Positions 6,852-7,901 of a DNA stretch of 7,901 nucleotides are shown piece by piece. The stretch lies in assembly GCA_900553265.1 (NCBI GenBank), contig USDD01000111.1, positions 1-7,901 on the forward strand, in the 5' to 3' direction. The first letter of the stretch is position 1. Each line of letters opens with the position of its first letter. Position numbers and translations under genes: made by a program. The notes beneath the pieces are model-generated. The model searched no databases and had not been told where the DNA came from. It saw only the letters and a list, made by a program, of their open reading frames with translations. This DNA comes from an uncultured Eubacteriales bacterium. Lineage in GTDB: Bacteria > Bacillota > Clostridia > Christensenellales > Aristaeellaceae.

Positions 6852-6967
6852 GATACTTCTCCTTCTCTTTTCGTAGTTGAATGGAAACAATGTAATGCTG
6901 GGTCTGCGCGGCCGGCGCTCCTTCAAGCGCACCTCCTTTGCGGCGTCCGAACCGCTTTTCACCCGAT
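6852..6967 (-). promoter_or_regulatory. Leader between permease and binding-protein genes with two Shine-Dalgarno sequences and a small hairpin
   Basis: The 116 bases between the genes hold two ribosome binding sites in transcript order. The first is a perfect AAAGGAGGT (6939-6931), followed after four bases by an in-frame TTG (6926). The second is GAAGGAGA just before the ATG at 6851. A short hairpin, GCGCT/AGCGC with a six-base loop (6930-6915), covers the TTG. No convincing -35/-10 promoter is visible. It may be a processing or translation-control leader that adjusts binding protein output relative to the permeases; that role is inference. Confidence 0.4.
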
Positions 6968-7861
6968 TTATCCCTTGACTGCGCCGATCATCACGCCGGA
7001 CTTGAAATAGCGGCTGACGAACGGGAAAACCACCAGAATCGGAACCATGGACAGCAGGATGATGGCGTATTTCGCGCCCTCCTCGGAGAGCATCTCCGCG
7101 CCCATCTCCGTGGAGGAATTGTACGAGGCCATGGACATGGCCAGCGTGTCGCCGGAGAAGACCACGCTGCGCACGAACATCTGAATGGGATAGGTGCTCT
7201 TGTCCGACAGGTACAAAAGCGCGCTGAAGAATCCGTTCCAGTGTCCCACCGCGTAAAACAGCAGCAGCGTGAACAGAATCGGCTTGGACAGCGGCAGAAT
7301 CACCTGCCAGAGGATGCGCACGTCGTTGGCGCCGTCCACATAGGCCGCCTCCGTCATATCCATCGGAATACCCTCGAAGAACGTGCGCATGATGGTGGCG
7401 TTGTAGACGTTGATCGCTCCCGGCAGAATCAGCGCCCAGTAGGTGTTGTTCATGCCCAGACTGTTGACCAGCATGTAGCTGGGAATCATGCCGCCGGTGA
7501 AGAACATGGTGAACACCGCAATTTTCATCAGCAGCTTCCGGCCCATCAGATCGCTCCGGGAGAGCGGATAGGCGAACAGCGTGGTCATCAGCAGATTAAC
7601 CGTAGTGCCGCAGGCCGTGATGACGACGGTGTTCCAGTAGCTCTTGATGAAGTTCGCGTCCTTGAACGCCGCGCGATAGGCGCGCAGCGAGAAGCCCACC
7701 GGCAGGAAATTCACCTGGCCGGACATGATGGCCGCGCCGTCGCTGATGGAGACGATAATCATGTAGTAGAGCGGAAAAATAATCATCAGGCAGATCAGAA
7801 TCATCAGAAGGATGTTGAACACTGAAAAGATTCGATAGCCCTTTCCCTGATTGATATTCAT
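6968..7861 (-). CDS. Carbohydrate ABC transporter permease, LplC/YtcP-like (CUT1, MalG type)
   Basis: This 297-residue integral membrane protein is one of two permease subunits of a sugar importer. It shows about six hydrophobic segments, near residues 15-36, 75-97, 112-133, 141-157, 193-215 and 265-285. The ABC permease EAA loop is clear at 171-194: it starts EAAYVDGAND and ends ILPLSKP, and it docks on the ATPase. Length and the C-terminal sequence ending GAVKG fit LplC/YtcP proteins that import oligosaccharides. The start is an ATG preceded by AAGGAGGGG with good spacing. The gene sits directly after the probable LplB gene and before the binding protein gene, as expected for this transporter type. 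No ATPase gene is seen; such importers often share a distant MsmX-like ATPase, which is inference here. The family is certain, the substrate is not visible from the sequence. Confidence 0.93.
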   Translation of the reverse strand: MNINQGKGYRIFSVFNILLMILICLMIIFPLYYMIIVSISDGAAIMSGQVNFLPVGFSLRAYRAAFKDANFIKSYWNTVVITACGTTVNLLMTTLFAYPLSRSDLMGRKLLMKIAVFTMFFTGGMIPSYMLVNSLGMNNTYWALILPGAINVYNATIMRTFFEGIPMDMTEAAYVDGANDVRILWQVILPLSKPILFTLLLFYAVGHWNGFFSALLYLSDKSTYPIQMFVRSVVFSGDTLAMSMASYNSSTEMGAEMLSEEGAKYAIILLSMVPILVVFPFVSRYFKSGVMIGAVKG

Positions 7862-7874
7862 GGACTTCCCCTCC

Positions 7875-7901
7875 TTACCAGAGACTCGCTTCGCCCAGCA
7901 G
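7875..7901 (-). CDS. C-terminal end of an upstream gene, probably the LplB-type ABC permease partner (partial)
   Basis: Only the last eight codons and the TAA stop are inside the window; they read LLGEASLW. The frame is open to the window edge. The stop lies 13 bases before the next permease start, and the ribosome binding site of that gene overlaps the stop, which is the usual arrangement of an LplB/YteP-type permease gene followed by its LplC/YtcP-type partner. A Ser-Leu-Trp ending is, from memory, common in LplB-type permeases. The identity is inferred from position and this short tail only; the rest of the gene lies to the right of the window. Confidence 0.55.
   Translation of the reverse strand: MLGEASLW

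Noticed and set aside
5265..7010. Long plus-strand open frame (581 codons) opposite the solute-binding protein gene
   Set aside because: It is an antisense shadow of a well-supported secreted protein. The translation shows biased His/Val/Gly runs and no recognisable motif.
6938..7825. Plus-strand open frame (295 codons) opposite the permease gene
   Set aside because: It is extremely rich in His, Gln, Arg and Asp, the typical antisense image of hydrophobic membrane-protein codons.
1..7901. CRISPR array, tRNA, rRNA or insertion sequence
   Set aside because: I saw no regularly spaced direct repeats, cloverleaf sequences, rRNA-like stretches or transposase coding in either strand.

Overview
The window is a GC-rich stretch from a bacterium with strong purine-rich (GGAGG-type) ribosome binding sites. 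The transporter is of the LplB/LplC type with a large solute-binding protein, and no ATPase is encoded beside it. Together these suggest a Clostridia-like Firmicute, plausibly gut-associated. That placement is inference. Every gene I can support lies on the minus strand, so the window is read from right to left.

Transcription order: the last codons of an upstream permease gene (7901-7875), a second sugar ABC permease (7861-6968), a large secreted solute-binding protein (6851-5292), a strong stem-loop (5281-5254), an AraC-family regulator (5198-4242), an FAD-dependent oxidoreductase (4225-2717), an aldolase of the N-acetylneuraminate lyase/DapA family (2704-1790), a compact sialidase without signal peptide (1767-751), and a YhcH/NanQ-type protein (736-269). 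The last gene is followed by a bipartite stem-loop that probably ends the operon (250-191). The final 190 bases hold no gene I can support.

The five genes from the regulator onward are packed with gaps of 12 to 22 bases, and several ribosome binding sites overlap the preceding stop codon, so they look like one translationally coupled unit. Sialidase, lyase and NanQ-like anomerase are three recognised steps of sialic acid (nonulosonate) use. The likely scheme is uptake of a sialylated or related oligosaccharide by the ABC importer, release of the terminal nonulosonate in the cytoplasm by the sialidase, anomer conversion by the NanQ homologue and cleavage by the lyase. The AraC protein probably senses the substrate or a product. 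The FAD oxidoreductase has no place in the textbook pathway and is the main unexplained part. Several substrate-contacting positions of the lyase also differ from the E. coli enzyme, so the true substrate may be a modified sialic acid or another 2-keto-3-deoxy sugar acid. NanK, NanE, NagA and NagB functions are not encoded here.
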